From Desmodus rotundus (lineage: Eukaryota; Chordata; Mammalia; Chiroptera; Phyllostomidae): 64,000 bases of DNA. This document shows positions 22,045-34,552 of the stretch, in pieces. The stretch spans positions 57,003,459-57,067,458 of the forward strand of contig NC_071392.1 in the NCBI RefSeq assembly GCF_022682495.2, written 5' to 3'. A program made the translations under genes and the position numbers. The first letter of the stretch is position 1. Each line of letters opens with the position of its first letter. The notes under the pieces are model-generated. The model ran no database searches and was not told the origin of the DNA. It saw only the letters and a program-made list of their open reading frames with translations.

Positions 22045-23175
22045 TATAGAAAAGAAAATAATAGTAACTTCTCCTCTGCAAAAGGCAGTATCAAAAGAAT
22101 TAGAAAACAAGTCACAGATTGAAAGAAAATATATGCAAAAACATCTGATAAAGGACTACTATCCAAAATATGCAAAGGACATTTGAAACTCAACAATAAG
22201 ACAACAGACAACTCAATTAAAAAATGGGCCAAGGCCTCAACAGATATCTCACCAAAGAACACACACAGATGGCAAATGAATATATGCTCCACATCATATG
22301 TCATCAGGGAAATGCAAATTAAAACAACAAGACGAATGGCCAAAATTTAGACTGCCAACAACAAAAGCTAGTGAGTATATGGAGCAACAGGAACTCTCAT
22401 ACATTGCTCATAGGAATGCAAAATGGTGTAATCACTTTGGAAGACAGTTTGGCGACTTCTTACAAAACAAAATAAACTCTTACCATACAAGCCAGAAATT
22501 ACACTATTTGGTATATACCTTAAAAACCTGAAAAACTTATGTCCACACAAATGGATGTTTATAGCAGCTCTGTTTATAACTACCAAAAACTCGGGATTAA
22601 CCAAGATATCCTTCAATAACTGAATGGGTAAATAAACTGTGTGTACATCAGACAATGGAAGACTATTCAGTACTAAAAATGAATGAGCTATTAAATCATG
22701 AGTAAATGCATAATACTAAATCAAAGATGCCAATCTGAAAATGCTGGATAATCCTAACTATATAACTATATAAAATTATTGAATAGGAAAAACTATGAAA
22801 GCAGTGAAAATATTAGTGGTTGCCAGGTGGTAGAGATGGGAAGGAGAAATGAAATAGATGAAGCACATAGGATTTTTACAGTAGTGAAAATACTTTGTGA
22901 AACTGTAATGATGGATATGTGCTATTATACACTTGTTCAAACCCATGGAATGTACAACACTAAGAGTGAACATTAACTATGGAATTTGGGTGATTATGAT
23001 GTGTCAGTGTAGGCAGGGTCATCAAATATACCACATGGTAACAAATATACCATGTTGGAGGAAGATGTGATAAAGGTGGAGGCCATATGGGAAGGAAAAG
23101 AGAGAATATAGGAAATCTCAGTACTTTATTAATCTGTGTCCTAAACAGCTCTAAAAATAAAATCTTACTAAAAAA
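22045..23175 (+). mobile_element. Old L1 fragment: ORF2 C-terminus and 3' UTR
   Basis: The sequence reads as the last part of an ancient L1 ORF2, with stretches such as AAATTAAAACAACAAGACGA and ATTCAGTACTAAAAATGAAT, and then 3' UTR. Short broken frames (22298-22531) are remnants. No A-tail is clear because a HAL1 inserted directly after it. Confidence 0.75.
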
Positions 23176-23185
23176 TAAAAGGAAA

Positions 23186-25935
23186 GGTGACATCTGGTCA
23201 AGATGGTGGTACAGGCAGACATGGCTCACCTCCTCCCACAACCACATCAAAATTACAACTAAAATATACAACAACCATTACTCAGAACTGTCATAAATTG
23301 AGTCAAATGGAAGTCTGACAACTATAGAATTAAAGAAACCACCTCCATCCAGACTGGTAGGAGGGGTAAAGACTTGGAATGGGCTGCTCCCACATCCATG
23401 TGTGGTGGATAAAAAATTGGGAGGGATATCTTGGGAGAAAGGAAGCCCAATCCCACACCAGGTCCCACAGCCCAGAGTTTCAGTTTCAGGAATATATTCC
23501 CACAACTTCTAGCTGCAAAAACCAGCATGGATGTGTTGGTGGAAGAAATGCTGGAGCCCCAAGCAGTTCCTCTTGAAGAACATATATATGGACTATCCTA
23601 CTCAAATTCACTACCTCTGAACTCCACTACCAGTGTAGTAATTTTAAAATGCACCAAGTGGCATATAGGCAGAAACTGAAGTGTCTGGCATCAAGGCAAG
23701 CAGAGGCCACTGTCCCCTCTCTGAACCCTCCCTCTGCAGAGCTCTCAAGCTGTGCCATGTCTGAGTCTCTGTCAACCTGGCTAACAAAGTTTGCCCCACC
23801 CTGGAGATCCCCTGAGACTCTGCCCCACACAACTTATGGGACCACCCAAGACACTTTGCCATATGAATGTCTGGTCTGGGCTCATGCTTCACAACTTCCT
23901 AAATCCTAACAAACATGCAACAGCCGGCCTCAGTGAGCAACATGCATGGCATTAGCAGCAGCCAGCCTAGATTCACAGCTTGGTTTTCCGTGGAATCTCC
24001 AAGCCCAGCACAAGTAGCAGCCATCTCAGATTGCTTTATAGCTCAGGCACAGTGGCCCTGGTCAAAATACAGGTGGGGGCTGACCTTGCCCAGGACTTAC
24101 TGGGAAACCCCAGAGCCTGTGCACCCAGTGGGCAACTACAGACCATGTCAGAGCACCACCACCCTGCCCCTGCACAGCTGATCCTCCATGGATGGCAGAA
24201 AGTCGTAGCCAGTGGTCACAGCCAGTCCTAGCAGCTGACTGCCCTGGGTAAATCCCTCCCATTGACCTGCCAATAGCAAACAAGGCTCAACTACAAGTGT
24301 AGGTGTGCTCAGCCCACAAGAAGGGTGCACCTTGAGTGCGCAGTTTGGGTGATAGGAGAGGATGTGCCACTGGACACTACAGGACACCTACTACATTAGG
24401 ACACACTATCAAGGCACAGAGTCAATGCAGCACTACCTAATACATAGGAACAAACACCAGGAGGCTGCCAAAATGAGGAGACAAAGAAACATGGCCCATA
24501 TAAAAGAACAAGTCAAAACTCTAGAAAAAGAGCTAAATGAAATGGACATAAGCAATCTATCAGATGGACAGTTCAAACCACTGGTTATAAGGATGTCAAG
24601 GAACTTAGTGAGGACTTCAACAGCATAAAAAAGATCCAGTCAGAAACAAAGGATACACTAGTTGAAATAAAGAACAATTTACAGAGAAACAACAGTAGAG
24701 TGGATGAAGCCGAGAATCAAATCAATGATTTGGAACATGAGGGAGCAAAGATCAAACCAATCAGAACAACAAGAATGGCCCTGGCTGGTGTGGCTCTGTG
24801 GGTTGAGTGCTGGCCTGAGAACCAAAGGGTCACCGATTCCCACTCAGGGCACCGGGCACTGGGTTGCAGGCCAGGTCCCAGTAGGGGGTACATGAGAGAC
24901 AAACACACATTGATGTTTCTTTCCATCTCTTTCTCCCTTCCTTCCCCTCTGTCTAAAAATAAATAAATAAAATCTTTTTTAAAAAGAACAAGAAAAAAAG
25001 GAATCCAAAAAAATGAGGATAGAGTAAGTAGCCTCTGGAACAACTTCAAGCAGTCCAACATTTGCATCACAGGGGTGCCAGAAAGAGAAGAGAAAGAGTA
25101 AGAAACTGGAAATCTATTTGAAAAAATAATGAAAGAAAACTTCCCTAACTTGGTGAAGGAAATAGACACGCAAGTCCAGGAAGCACAGAGACCCAAACAA
25201 GATTGTTGCAAAGAGGCCCACTGCAAGACACATCATAATTATAATGCCAAAGTTCAAACATAAAGAGGATCTTAAAAGCAGCAAGAGGAAAGAAGTTAGT
25301 TACCTATAGGGGAGTTCCCATTACGCTGTCAGCTGATTTCTCAAAAGAGACTTTGCAGGCTAGAAGGGATTGGCAAGAAATATTCAAAGTCATGAAAAGC
25401 AGGGACTTACAGCCAAGATTGCTCTACCCAGCAAAGCTATCATTTAGAATCAAAAGGCAGATAAAGAGCTTCCCAGACAAGAACAATCTAAACGAGTTAA
25501 TCATCACCAAATCATTATTACATGAAATGTTGTAGGGGCTTATTTAAGAAAAATAAAGTCAAAACTATGAACAATAAAATGGCAAAACACTACATGTCTG
25601 TCAACAATTGAATCTAAAAAACAAACTAAGCAAACAAGAACAGAGACAGAAACATGGATACAGAGAGCATTTTGATAGTTGCCAGATGGGAGGCAGGCAT
25701 GGGTGAAGAAGTGAGGGGATTAATAACTACAAGTGGATAGGCAGTCACAAAATAGTCATGGAGATGTAAAATATAGTATAGGAAATGGAATAGCCTAGGG
25801 ACTTATATATCTGACACATGGACATGAACAATGGTGTGGGGATTGCCTGAGGGAGTGGGTGGTGCTGAGTGGAGAGGGGACAAGGGGGAAAAATCAGGAC
25901 AACTTAACAGCATAATCAATAAAATATAATTTTAA
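23186..25935 (+). mobile_element. HAL1-type element, near full length, with a SINE inside
   Basis: The 5' end GTGACATCTGGTCAAGATGG is the full-length start also seen (diverged) at 12322 and 45403. The 5' UTR runs to about 24475. ORF1 runs at about 24475-25535 with MRRQRNMAHIKEQVKTLEKE, ARRDWQEIFKVMKS and LLYPAKLSFRIKRQ. The G-rich tail ends CATAATCAATAAAATATA. There is no ORF2. Similar AAAAATAAA-GG strings on both sides are a candidate target duplication. ORF1 is frameshifted and interrupted by a SINE (24778-24985). Confidence 0.83.
24778..24985 (+). mobile_element. tRNA-derived bat-type SINE in HAL1 ORF1
   Basis: The head is GCCCTGGCTGGTGTGGCTC and the body and AAATAAATAAATAAAATC tail are complete. 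The flanks AGAACAACAAGAA and AGAACAAGAA form a visible target duplication. Confidence 0.93.
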
Positions 25936-28900
25936 AAATAAAGGTATAAAGACCAAAAAATAAAATGAAATGAATTATAACAAAAAGAATAAGTGTAATT
26001 GATTTTGACACATTCGAATATATAGTAATTCATAAGTCTAATACAGTATTCACAAAATAGAATTTCCCTCCAAAAACTTTACTGATGTTAGAAAGAAGGA
26101 TATATTCTGCTATTCCAGAAGTAACGGTATTTCAGAGTAACCAAATGGCCCCAGCTCAGAGTGCCTCACGTTCCACTTTTTTATGGAAGAATGATAACTA
26201 ATAAATGAAAAGGAAATGAACAAAATTGTGGAAATCACCATTTTGTCACACAATATAATAATTGATTCAGGTCATAATCATCAATGCATGCTAAAATCAT
26301 TAACTGAAAGGGCAACGGGGGAACAATAAAGCAACAGCTTATCTGATTAACTTAACTGAACCTGGAAATTTCTTTGAGATTATTAACTACTGTACTTCAA
26401 TAATTTTTCAATGACTATCAGTTATTTGGGTTTTCTATTTCTTCTCCAATTATAACTCATATTTCCTAAGAAAATCCTGATTGAGATTGCCAGATATATT
26501 AAAATAGTAATATAGCTATAGTGTACTTCCCTATCATTAATTAATCTTCTCCAAATCTGTTTTTTCTCCTTCTTGGTCTTATTCTATACTTTCTAGTTTT
26601 TGTACTTCCTTGAGAATATTATTGCTTTTTCCTACATGGACAGCATTCATTCTCCATCCTTGGCCCTAGTTGAAAGTGATTCAACTTGGTTTTATTTATT
26701 CTATCAGTTACATGTCCTGTTTGGTACCCCAAATTATACTGCTCTAAATTTTAATGGTAAAAAATTATGAAGTTTTTATTGAGTTCCTTCTAAATAACAT
26801 GACTTTATTTCTCTCCATCACTTTCAATTCCTAGTAATAATTTCAACATATCTTTGCTTTTCATAATTTTTGGACATTTCCTTGCTCTATAACTATGTTC
26901 CTTAAATTGACAGGTTTTTTTAAGATTTTTATTCATTTTTAGAGAGAAGGGAAGGGAGGGAGAGAGAGAAACATCAATGTGTGGTTGCCTCTCATGCATC
27001 CCCCTCCCCCCTACTAGGGACATGACCTGCAACCCAGGCATGCGCCCTGATCGGGAATCAAACTGGCGACCCTTCGGTCCACAGGAATGCGCTCAATCCA
27101 CTGAGCTACACCAGCCAAGGTTAGCTAACCTTAACAAGGCTAACTTAACCACTGAATATTCTCTTAACTTTTGTCATTTTTCAAATTACTTCCTCCATTT
27201 GTTACATTATAACCTTTTTGATCAGATAAGAGTGGTTTGGGGGATGTATATAGGTTATTTCTAGAGAAGGCACTATTCTTTACATTCCAGAAAATAGTGC
27301 CCTCCTATTTGTCTACATCTATTGCTTTGCATTGTTGTTTAAAATTGTAGTCATTGTCTGGAAAAAGACAACAGTTGTTGGGGGACCAGAGCTGTGGCCA
27401 CTTCACAATGCAGTTTTCCCTACAGTTGTAAGTATCCTGGTTGGCCAAAATCCCAAGTTCTTAAATATCAATTCATAGTAGGCAGGGAAAGAAATCTATT
27501 GATACCTTTTTCCTGCTACTCTTTAAAAGCTCAGCCCTTCATACCATCTGGCACATGACACTCAAAAATGTGTACTGAATGAATAAATTAGTATCATGTC
27601 AATTCTGTCTTGAACAAATCCAGCTTATACCCATGACTTTACACTCCATCCTTACTGCTCTAGCCAAAGACATTATAGTCCCATCTTTGCTTCCTTTAAT
27701 TCACCTTTCACACTAGAGGTTTTCATTGTTCTTGTAAGAGATATGATCATGGCCCATCATTTCTTCAAAATTGCCAATGGCTTTCTAATGCCACTCTGGA
27801 GAGAACTTCTACTTTTCTAGTTTCATTTTTTATAAACTGTTGACATGAGCCTAGGCTTTAAACAGACCCTCATACTCACTTCTGTACCTTTCCAATCCCA
27901 CTCATTACCTGTACACATCCTATGAAATATCACACTAAGAACCCTCAAATGTCATTTCCTCTCTGACTTCCTGACTCCATAACAAAAATTACTACCTTAA
28001 TGTTCCCATAGTATTTTAAACATAATTCATTTAGAGATTTTAATACAATTATACTTCAGTTGTCTGCCTCCATTTTTGCCTAAGAATTCCTTATAGCAAA
28101 GATCAATTATCTTTCATACCAAACTATCATAATAATGCTCAATACTTTCAATAATAAAGCCCAAGTCCAATTTCCAACACTAGACAATTTTAGTTGCAAT
28201 GCAAGTTACATGCAGGGTCTGTCACAAATAATGCTTTTTTATTACAAAATCATTAGCATGTAATTCTGTAACCTAACAGTATCACATGCTAGCACATCAT
28301 ATGACATTTTAGGTGAAATGTTCAAATTAAAACTATAAATTATTACTCCTTTATTATTACCCCACCAACCACACTCAGGCAGGCCTGACTTCTGCCAGAG
28401 CCTGTATACCTCTCTACATTAAACTGGAACACCAATCACAGCCTTCTCCACTATAAAATGTGTTGAGTAATAGAATCTCTCCTAAGAGAAGTACCCCATA
28501 CACTGAATTTTGCATTTCGTTTCAGAATGTTCCTGGGCCCCAATGATCAAATTTCGCCTCCCAATGAAAAACTGTGGCTGGAAATTGGGATTCCCTTCTC
28601 ACAAAATAGGAGTTGGCACAGTAGAAAAATGTTAGACTGTAATGACATAAAATCATTTAATACTAGCTCCCACATAGTTTAAGCCCTAAGCCTCAATTTT
28701 TCCATTTTTAAAATGTGAATACATATCTATGCTAATTTGTTCACCTTGTTACACATTAAGTACCTAGCACATCCTGGACATAAAAATCTCTTCTCAATTA
28801 CAAAGTGTCATCCAACAGGTATGGAATCTCCCTGCTACTATTTCACAACACTGAGATAATGCAGTTGTTACTTGCTACTTACAAAAGAAAAAGGGAAAGT

Positions 28901-29654
28901 AGGATTCATAATTCAAATATTTGCAACATGGGGACTGTTTATATTTAAAGGACCTGAATTCCTTTTACATGTTTTATATAATTCTCTTTCAATTTGTTCA
29001 AATTAATATTTTACCTTAAATGTCCTAAGTTTATAGTAGTGTAATTGTCAGCTTTCTTTTCACAAAGGTGTATCAAAAGATCCATAGGACTGCAAGGTCA
29101 GAATTTACTTTTAAAAAGAAAAAAAAAAAAACAAGAAAGCACTTATTCTATATTACTCTTTGTAAGCATTCCCAGACTGTACCTGACACATAGCAATCAG
29201 TAAGTTTCTCTCCATTAATGCCATAACTTTAGAACCTAAAATTAATTACACACTATTATCTCCTAGCTTCAACCCATTATCAACTGATAAACCCATATAA
29301 TAAAAACAAGCTTGTTTTCACAAGATTTAATGCAAGATGTTGTGCAGCCATAGTTCATAAAAATGTGATTACCACCAGTAGGTGGGGTTCTAGCTCTACT
29401 GAATCAAACAAGTAAAAGCATTGACTCAGGTAAAAGCCTTACATAGATGTACTTCTGTTCTTAATTACTATAATGTAGACAGTTTGATAAACAAGGTTAT
29501 CTCTTGTGTTTTTCCTATTTTAGGAAGTTATATACTTTATAGATGAGAAACAAATCAACTCTATCTGTTTGAATTCTCAGTTATTATTTTTATTGTAGAT
29601 TTTTTTCCTCCGAATTAAGATATGAAGACCCAGTCTCTGGTATAAACACTTATT
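25936..29654. other. Intergenic DNA with ancient repeats, no gene seen
   Basis: Apart from a SINE at 26922-27120 this is AT-rich, single-copy-looking DNA without a convincing reading frame. 27530-28120 resembles a decayed L2/MIR-type tail (for example TGACTTCCTGACTCCATAAC and TGTACTGAATGAATAAAT). Nothing else could be recognised. Confidence 0.5.
26922..27120 (-). mobile_element. tRNA-derived bat-type SINE
   Basis: The antisense layout is T-rich tail (GATTTTTATTCATTTTTAG), GA-rich stretch, CAACCCAGGCATG block, and head ending CTGAGCTACACCAGCCAAGG. One base of the usual GCCCTGG head is changed. Confidence 0.9.
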
Positions 29655-29667
29655 TCCATGATAATAT

Positions 29668-29869
29668 ATATATTTTGAAGATTTTATTTATTTATTTTTA
29701 GAGAGGGATGGAGAAAGAGAGGGAAACCTCAAAGTGTGGTTGCCTCTTGAGCGCCCCCTTACTGGGGACCTAGCTGGCAACCCAGGCATGTGCCCTGACT
29801 TGGAATCGGACCAGTGACCCTTTAGTTCGCAGACTTGTACTCAGTCCACTGAGCCACACAAGCCAGGGC
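29668..29869 (-). mobile_element. Bat-type SINE in the C7orf25 3' UTR
   Basis: The SINE is in the same strand as C7orf25 and begins 28 bases beyond its stop codon. The flanks TCCATGATAATAT (29655-29667) and TCCATGATGATAT (29870-29882) are a 13-bp target duplication with one mismatch. Its A-rich tail supplies three overlapping AATAAA hexamers on the minus strand at 29683-29696, so it could serve as a polyadenylation site for the gene (inference). Confidence 0.93.
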
Positions 29870-29896
29870 TCCATGATGATATTTAAAAAGATATCA

Positions 29897-31162
29897 TCAG
29901 TGTTCAGAGTCAGTTGTGTAGTCTTTTAGTAAGGGGGTGGCTAGAGTCTCTTTGCTCTCAGTAAGTGCTCTAGGTTGATGGATAAACACACTAAATTTAA
30001 CACCCTGGTTGTTGGCAGCTCTAACAAAACCACTATTGGCAGTCATTGTGATGGCTTTTAGGGTGTCTCCTGTCCCGAAAATTGTTAACGAACGACTATT
30101 GATTTTTGAACTGGCCACTAGTCCCAAGGCACGCTCAGAAGGCTGGTCTGGCACAACAGTAATTCGCTTAATTAGCATAGTGGCCCTTTCTCTCTCCCCA
30201 GGTCCACCTAAAGTCTCTAGAATAGACTGAAAATCCTTGACAGCACATTCACAAGCAAACAGCTCCTTGTCCTTCATAAATGCCTCAAGCTGTGGTAGAA
30301 TCTGCTCTTTCCTCTCTTGCTCTGCTTGTTCTGTGAGCACTTTTTCTTTAAAGATAAAGCGGCAACCTCCATAGCTGAGGGCAGATACATATGTGATTAA
30401 AGTAGTAATGTCCAGATTTACTCTTTTGCACACATCAACCTTAATCTCTGTAGGAAATGCAACACTTGCTAATATATTTTCTCGGTCTACTCTGGTCACC
30501 TGGAAAAGTTCAGGGCCTTCATCATCTGATTCTCTCTCAATGGGTTGCTGTTCTTGAGGATGATCTAACAGAGAGTTAACTGCTACTATATCTCCTCTCA
30601 CAGATACGCCCATTTCTTTCAGCTTCTCTGCCATGGGGCTGGAGACACTGTTGTAAAATGCAAAGATGATGTGAGGATTGCTATACTGCACTGGCTGCTG
30701 GTGACTGGCCTGAAGGAAGTCTTCAGCTTGCTCAATGATGCTTTTGTCACCATATTGGCCCCTGCCCAGCCAAATATTATGCAGAGCTTCAGCCTTTCGG
30801 CCAATGGCTTTCACCCATGTATGACCACCATTTGCAACAACATCCACCACAAGGGTCTGCTTTTCTCCCAAGGTATCTGTGTAACCAAAAACATGGAGAA
30901 CACTAACAACTTCTTCCAGGTTTTCTGCTGATTCCACTATGGCTCTTAGGTGCGTTAAATTAGTGCTCTGCAAATGGGATTCCTTAATAGCTACTTTCCC
31001 AGCTTCTACTTTCTGTAAAAATTTTAATTCAGCCTTCAATTTGCTACACAGCTTTGCAGCACCTTCAATGCCACCTTTTCTTGATCTAGAAAGTGATTCT
31101 GCTCTTTCGATCAGTTCCTTGGCTATGGAGATTCGTTCACAGAGCATGGAGTGTGCTGACAT
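29897..31162 (-). CDS. C7orf25: C7orf25 homolog (UPF0415 family protein), complete CDS
   Basis: One uninterrupted frame of 421 codons, the length I know for the mammalian C7orf25 protein, starting [20 protein letters not shown] and ending in TDSEH. The N-terminal third is helical and charged ([20 protein letters not shown]). The middle has [20 protein letters not shown]. The C-terminal part belongs to the DUF1308-type region, with [20 protein letters not shown] near the end. The molecular function is unknown; no catalytic motif is claimed. A good splice acceptor (TTTTGATAG, minus strand) lies 21 bases upstream of the start at 31184-31185, so the whole CDS is in one terminal exon. The next gene upstream on this strand is PSMA2, as in human. 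A SINE lies directly behind the stop codon. Confidence 0.97.
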   Translation of the reverse strand: MSAHSMLCERISIAKELIERAESLSRSRKGGIEGAAKLCSKLKAELKFLQKVEAGKVAIKESHLQSTNLTHLRAIVESAENLEEVVSVLHVFGYTDTLGEKQTLVVDVVANGGHTWVKAIGRKAEALHNIWLGRGQYGDKSIIEQAEDFLQASHQQPVQYSNPHIIFAFYNSVSSPMAEKLKEMGVSVRGDIVAVNSLLDHPQEQQPIERESDDEGPELFQVTRVDRENILASVAFPTEIKVDVCKRVNLDITTLITYVSALSYGGCRFIFKEKVLTEQAEQERKEQILPQLEAFMKDKELFACECAVKDFQSILETLGGPGERERATMLIKRITVVPDQPSERALGLVASSKINSRSLTIFGTGDTLKAITMTANSGFVRAANNQGVKFSVFIHQPRALTESKETLATPLLKDYTTDSEH

Positions 31163-32073
31163 GCTGACAGCATTATTCCTTTCCTATCAAAAGAAAAGAA
31201 ACAAGGCAAATTTAAAGTCCTCAAAAATTATGGTGAGGATTACAAAACTTCAATCTAGCAACAAAGTTTATGGAGGCTGAGTCTAGGAAACTGAGTTTCT
31301 GCAAGTCTGATTTTGGAGTGTCTCCCTCCTCTGACAGCTAAATAAAAATTGACAGATTTACTTCTGAACTCTTCCTTAGGTGTGCTGGAATTCTTGCAAA
31401 CTTTAGATCTTTATTTCTTCAGCTGGGACGTCACGGGGTCCACAGAATGACCCGGGTCACGATTAAATGCAGGAGTTCAGCAATGGGCTATGTAGGAATT
31501 CCCTGTCAGCGGCCTTGGTCTTTCTTTGGTTGTAGAGAAATTTTAATAAAAGCTCAGAAAGTCAAGATAAAATGATTAAAATAAAACTATATACAGTTAT
31601 TAGCAAATTGTCCAAAGCAAGACTCTCCTAAAATGACCACTAAGGCTTTCTAATCTCCTTCATGCGTGGGTCTCCTTTAATTGCGATTACACAGGGGTAC
31701 GCTGTACACGCGCCTCATTCCTGCTTTTAACGCCAACTACCATATTTTAAAGATCGACGGAGTCCACTAGTTTGGTTCCCTCTCCCACTCCGAAGATCAA
31801 CTAAACTTTGTGGTACAGTCTGCGGCGCCCCGAGGTCTGCAAGGCCTTCCGGGGCGGGCTTCGGCCCTGCGCGGTCCACCAGTACCGCTGAGGCCTGCCA
31901 GGCCCGGTTAGACTCAAATAGCTCCGCGGCGGGGAGGCGTGGAGCGAGGCCGGGCAGAGGGCATGCGGACCCGGAGCTGGCCACCCTCCACCCAGACTGG
32001 CCCGGTTTAGTCGCCTCCAGGTCTCAAAAGGACGCCCATCTTCCTTCCCCCCTTTCCTCCCCCAGCTCCTCAC

Positions 32074-32260
32074 CGGCAGCGCCTAGGACCGCGAGTAGCG
32101 GGCACCTCCGGTCGCCAAGCTGGGACCCACCGGGTAACCTCACATGGCAAACTCCACCCCACTCAGGCCGCTGCCCCTGCTATTCCACCCACCAGGGCCG
32201 TAAGGCCGTACGGCCTCCGGCGCTTTTCACGTCACGTGGCCTTGCGCCGGGTGACGCACA
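32074..32260 (-). promoter_or_regulatory. C7orf25: C7orf25 non-coding exon 1 and CpG-rich promoter
   Basis: A consensus donor (minus strand CTGCCG|GTGAGG, GT at 32072-32073) pairs with the acceptor at 31184-31185 and defines an intron of about 890 bp. CpG density is high from about 31830 to 32320. Upstream of the likely start, 32228-32239 holds CACGTCACGTGG (an E-box CACGTG overlapping a CRE-like half site), and GTGACGCAC follows at 32251. The exact transcription start is not determined. Confidence 0.6.
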
Positions 32261-33729
32261 ACCGGGATTCCCAGGCAGCAGGGCCGGCTTCCAAGCGGGC
32301 CTGAGGCTAACGTGCTTGCCATGTCTGTGGATGGCACATGGCTTCTCCCACTGTTGCTGCTGGAAGAGCTTGTAGACGCAACACCAGACTCCTGGAAAGG
32401 AGCAGGGGTGCAGTTCGCGGGGCTCTGCCTCACAGCAACTGGGGCGCGGAAAGCTCCAGCTCCAGGGTTGCAGGCCGGCTGACCCGGCGCTTAGCACCTA
32501 ATCATGGTTGGACCTTTCCTGGGTGGCAGTCGGTGCATTTCAGTGGAGAAACTTTTCTGGTTGAGCCCAACTCCAGCTAAGTACACTGTGTGGCTCAGCT
32601 GCCTACCGAGTGCCGGGCAACAGCTGTCTAAGAAAGATTTTTGGCAGAAGTTACACATCTGTTAATTGCTGGAGCCAGGATTTCTGACTCCAGGCCAAAG
32701 CACTTTTCCATTACACCATACAGGACCTCCATAGAAAGTGGGACCTATCTTCAAAAGAGAACAAATTATCAGGTGACTTCCTAGGGGCTGGGAAATTTAT
32801 ATTAGCCTAGTAAAATGCCCAAAGTCACCCAGAAACGTACGGACTTCATTAAAGGTAATTTCAAAATTTAAGAGGACTTCAAGTTAAAATTAATCCTATG
32901 TAGCCTTCCTCAAACCTTTCTGCAATGACAGTAAAGAAACGAAAAAATAAACCCCGCAAAACAAAAAAGGAGATGACTGCACCTGACACTTTTGGAAGAC
33001 AAAAAGCAATAATTGATGTTTCTATATGGCAGGCACTGCTGTAAGTGGTCTTCACATATAAATTTATTCAATTTTCTCAACAACCTAAAGGGCAGATATA
33101 TTTTACAGTTAAGTCAACACCGAAAGGTTACTTGAACACTGGCAGCCTGAAGATGGGAGGATTTAGGAGTGGAGAAAATTGCCCATCAAGTGCTTGCAAA
33201 GTGGAACCCCGGAATGGCTTTGAAGCTGCAGACAGATGCATGGAAGGTAGAAGGGAAAGGAGCAGTGAGGCAGGATTGAAAATGGGCACTGCTTAAGTCT
33301 GAATAAGAAAAAAAAAAAAACCCAAGTCCTCTCTCCTATTTTGTGCAGCTGGGCACAAGACTAGAGTTTATAATGAAGATAGGGAGTTGTTCCATGAAAA
33401 GAAAAGTTCTCCTATTGAATGGTGAAATGCTACGGGTCCCTTCTCTGCACCTTCTAGAATGCTGGCACTCCACTCCCATTCTCCCCACCACCCTTGCCCC
33501 CAAACTGTTTTACTCTGGAGAAACTGAGCAAATTAAAGGAAGACCATAGGTTTATAGGAGCTGATATTCACCATCCTTCAGTAAGTAGATTTGGGACTTA
33601 AAAACAGCACTTCCACAGTTTTCTGATTAGAATTTGAAGGCAAGAAAATGCAGAACAAAATAGTTTCAAAAAATGTCCCTTCACATCCTCAGATAAGGTA
33701 TTATAGCTATGAATCCAGAGAATTTTTTT

Positions 33730-33914
33730 AAATTTTTATTTATTTATTTTTAGAAGGGAAGGGAGAAGGAAAGGAACATTAGTCACACATTGATGTGCGT
33801 CCCCTACTGGGAACCAGGCCCACAACCCAGGCATGTGCCCTGACTGGGAATCGAACCGGCAACCCGTTGCTTCGCAGGCCCACGCTCAATCCACTGAGTC
33901 ACACCAGCCAGGGC
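33730..33914 (-). mobile_element. tRNA-derived bat-type SINE
   Basis: Antisense SINE with a complete head (ACACCAGCCAGGGC at the right end). CAGAGAATTTTTTT occurs on both sides (33716-33729 and 33915-33928), a clean target duplication. Confidence 0.94.
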
Positions 33915-34347
33915 CAGAGAATTTTTTTTTAAGAGGCGATAATGTATAGGAATGAGTTCTTCAAAATTAAAAATGTTATCCCAAATTTTAAACATCAATA
34001 GAAAAAAAAAAGTAGGGTAAATGTGTAAAAATCCCCCCAAAATAGAATAAAAAGGCGAAAAATACAGCAACAAAGGGGGCCAATGGGAGTTTTAGAAACA
34101 AAAACAAAGGAAAGTAGTATCTCAATACTAGAAAATTTACCAAAACTGAAAAATATACCAATTTCCACAGGGTAAGGCCCTGCTGAGAACTCAGAACAAC
34201 GAAGGTTAATCCTGCAGAGGTCATGGTTCATCTAAAAGATATAAACTCTTTTCTTAAGAAACCCACACAAAGGCACATCACTAAGATTTCAGAACATTTT
34301 TTGATAAAGGAAACAATGCTAAGAGTGGCAAAGAGGACAAATCGGTG

Positions 34348-34552
34348 CAGGGGTGTCTAACTTGCGGCCAGTAGGCCGCATGTGGCCCAAGATGGCTATG
34401 AATGCAGCCCAATACAAAATCGTAAATTTAAAACTTTTTTTTTTTTTTTTGCTTATCAGTTTTCGTTAGTGTTTGTGTATTTCATGTGTGCCCCAAGACA
34501 ACTCATCTTCTTCCAGTGTGGCCCAGAGACACCAAAAGGCTGGACACCCCTG
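34348..34552. mobile_element. hAT-type MITE
   Basis: A 205-bp element starting CAGGGGTGTCTAACTTGCGG and ending GGCTGGACACCCCTG. The outer about 10 bp (CAGGGGTGTC) are inverted repeats of each other. An internal run of about 15 T and the GCGGCC/GTGGCCC pattern fit non-autonomous hAT elements. I do not see a matching 8-bp duplication (AATCGGTG versus GAAGGATC). Confidence 0.75.

Noticed and set aside
30009..31280. Plus-strand frames at 30009, 30671 and 30939
   Set aside because: They are antisense to the C7orf25 coding exon.
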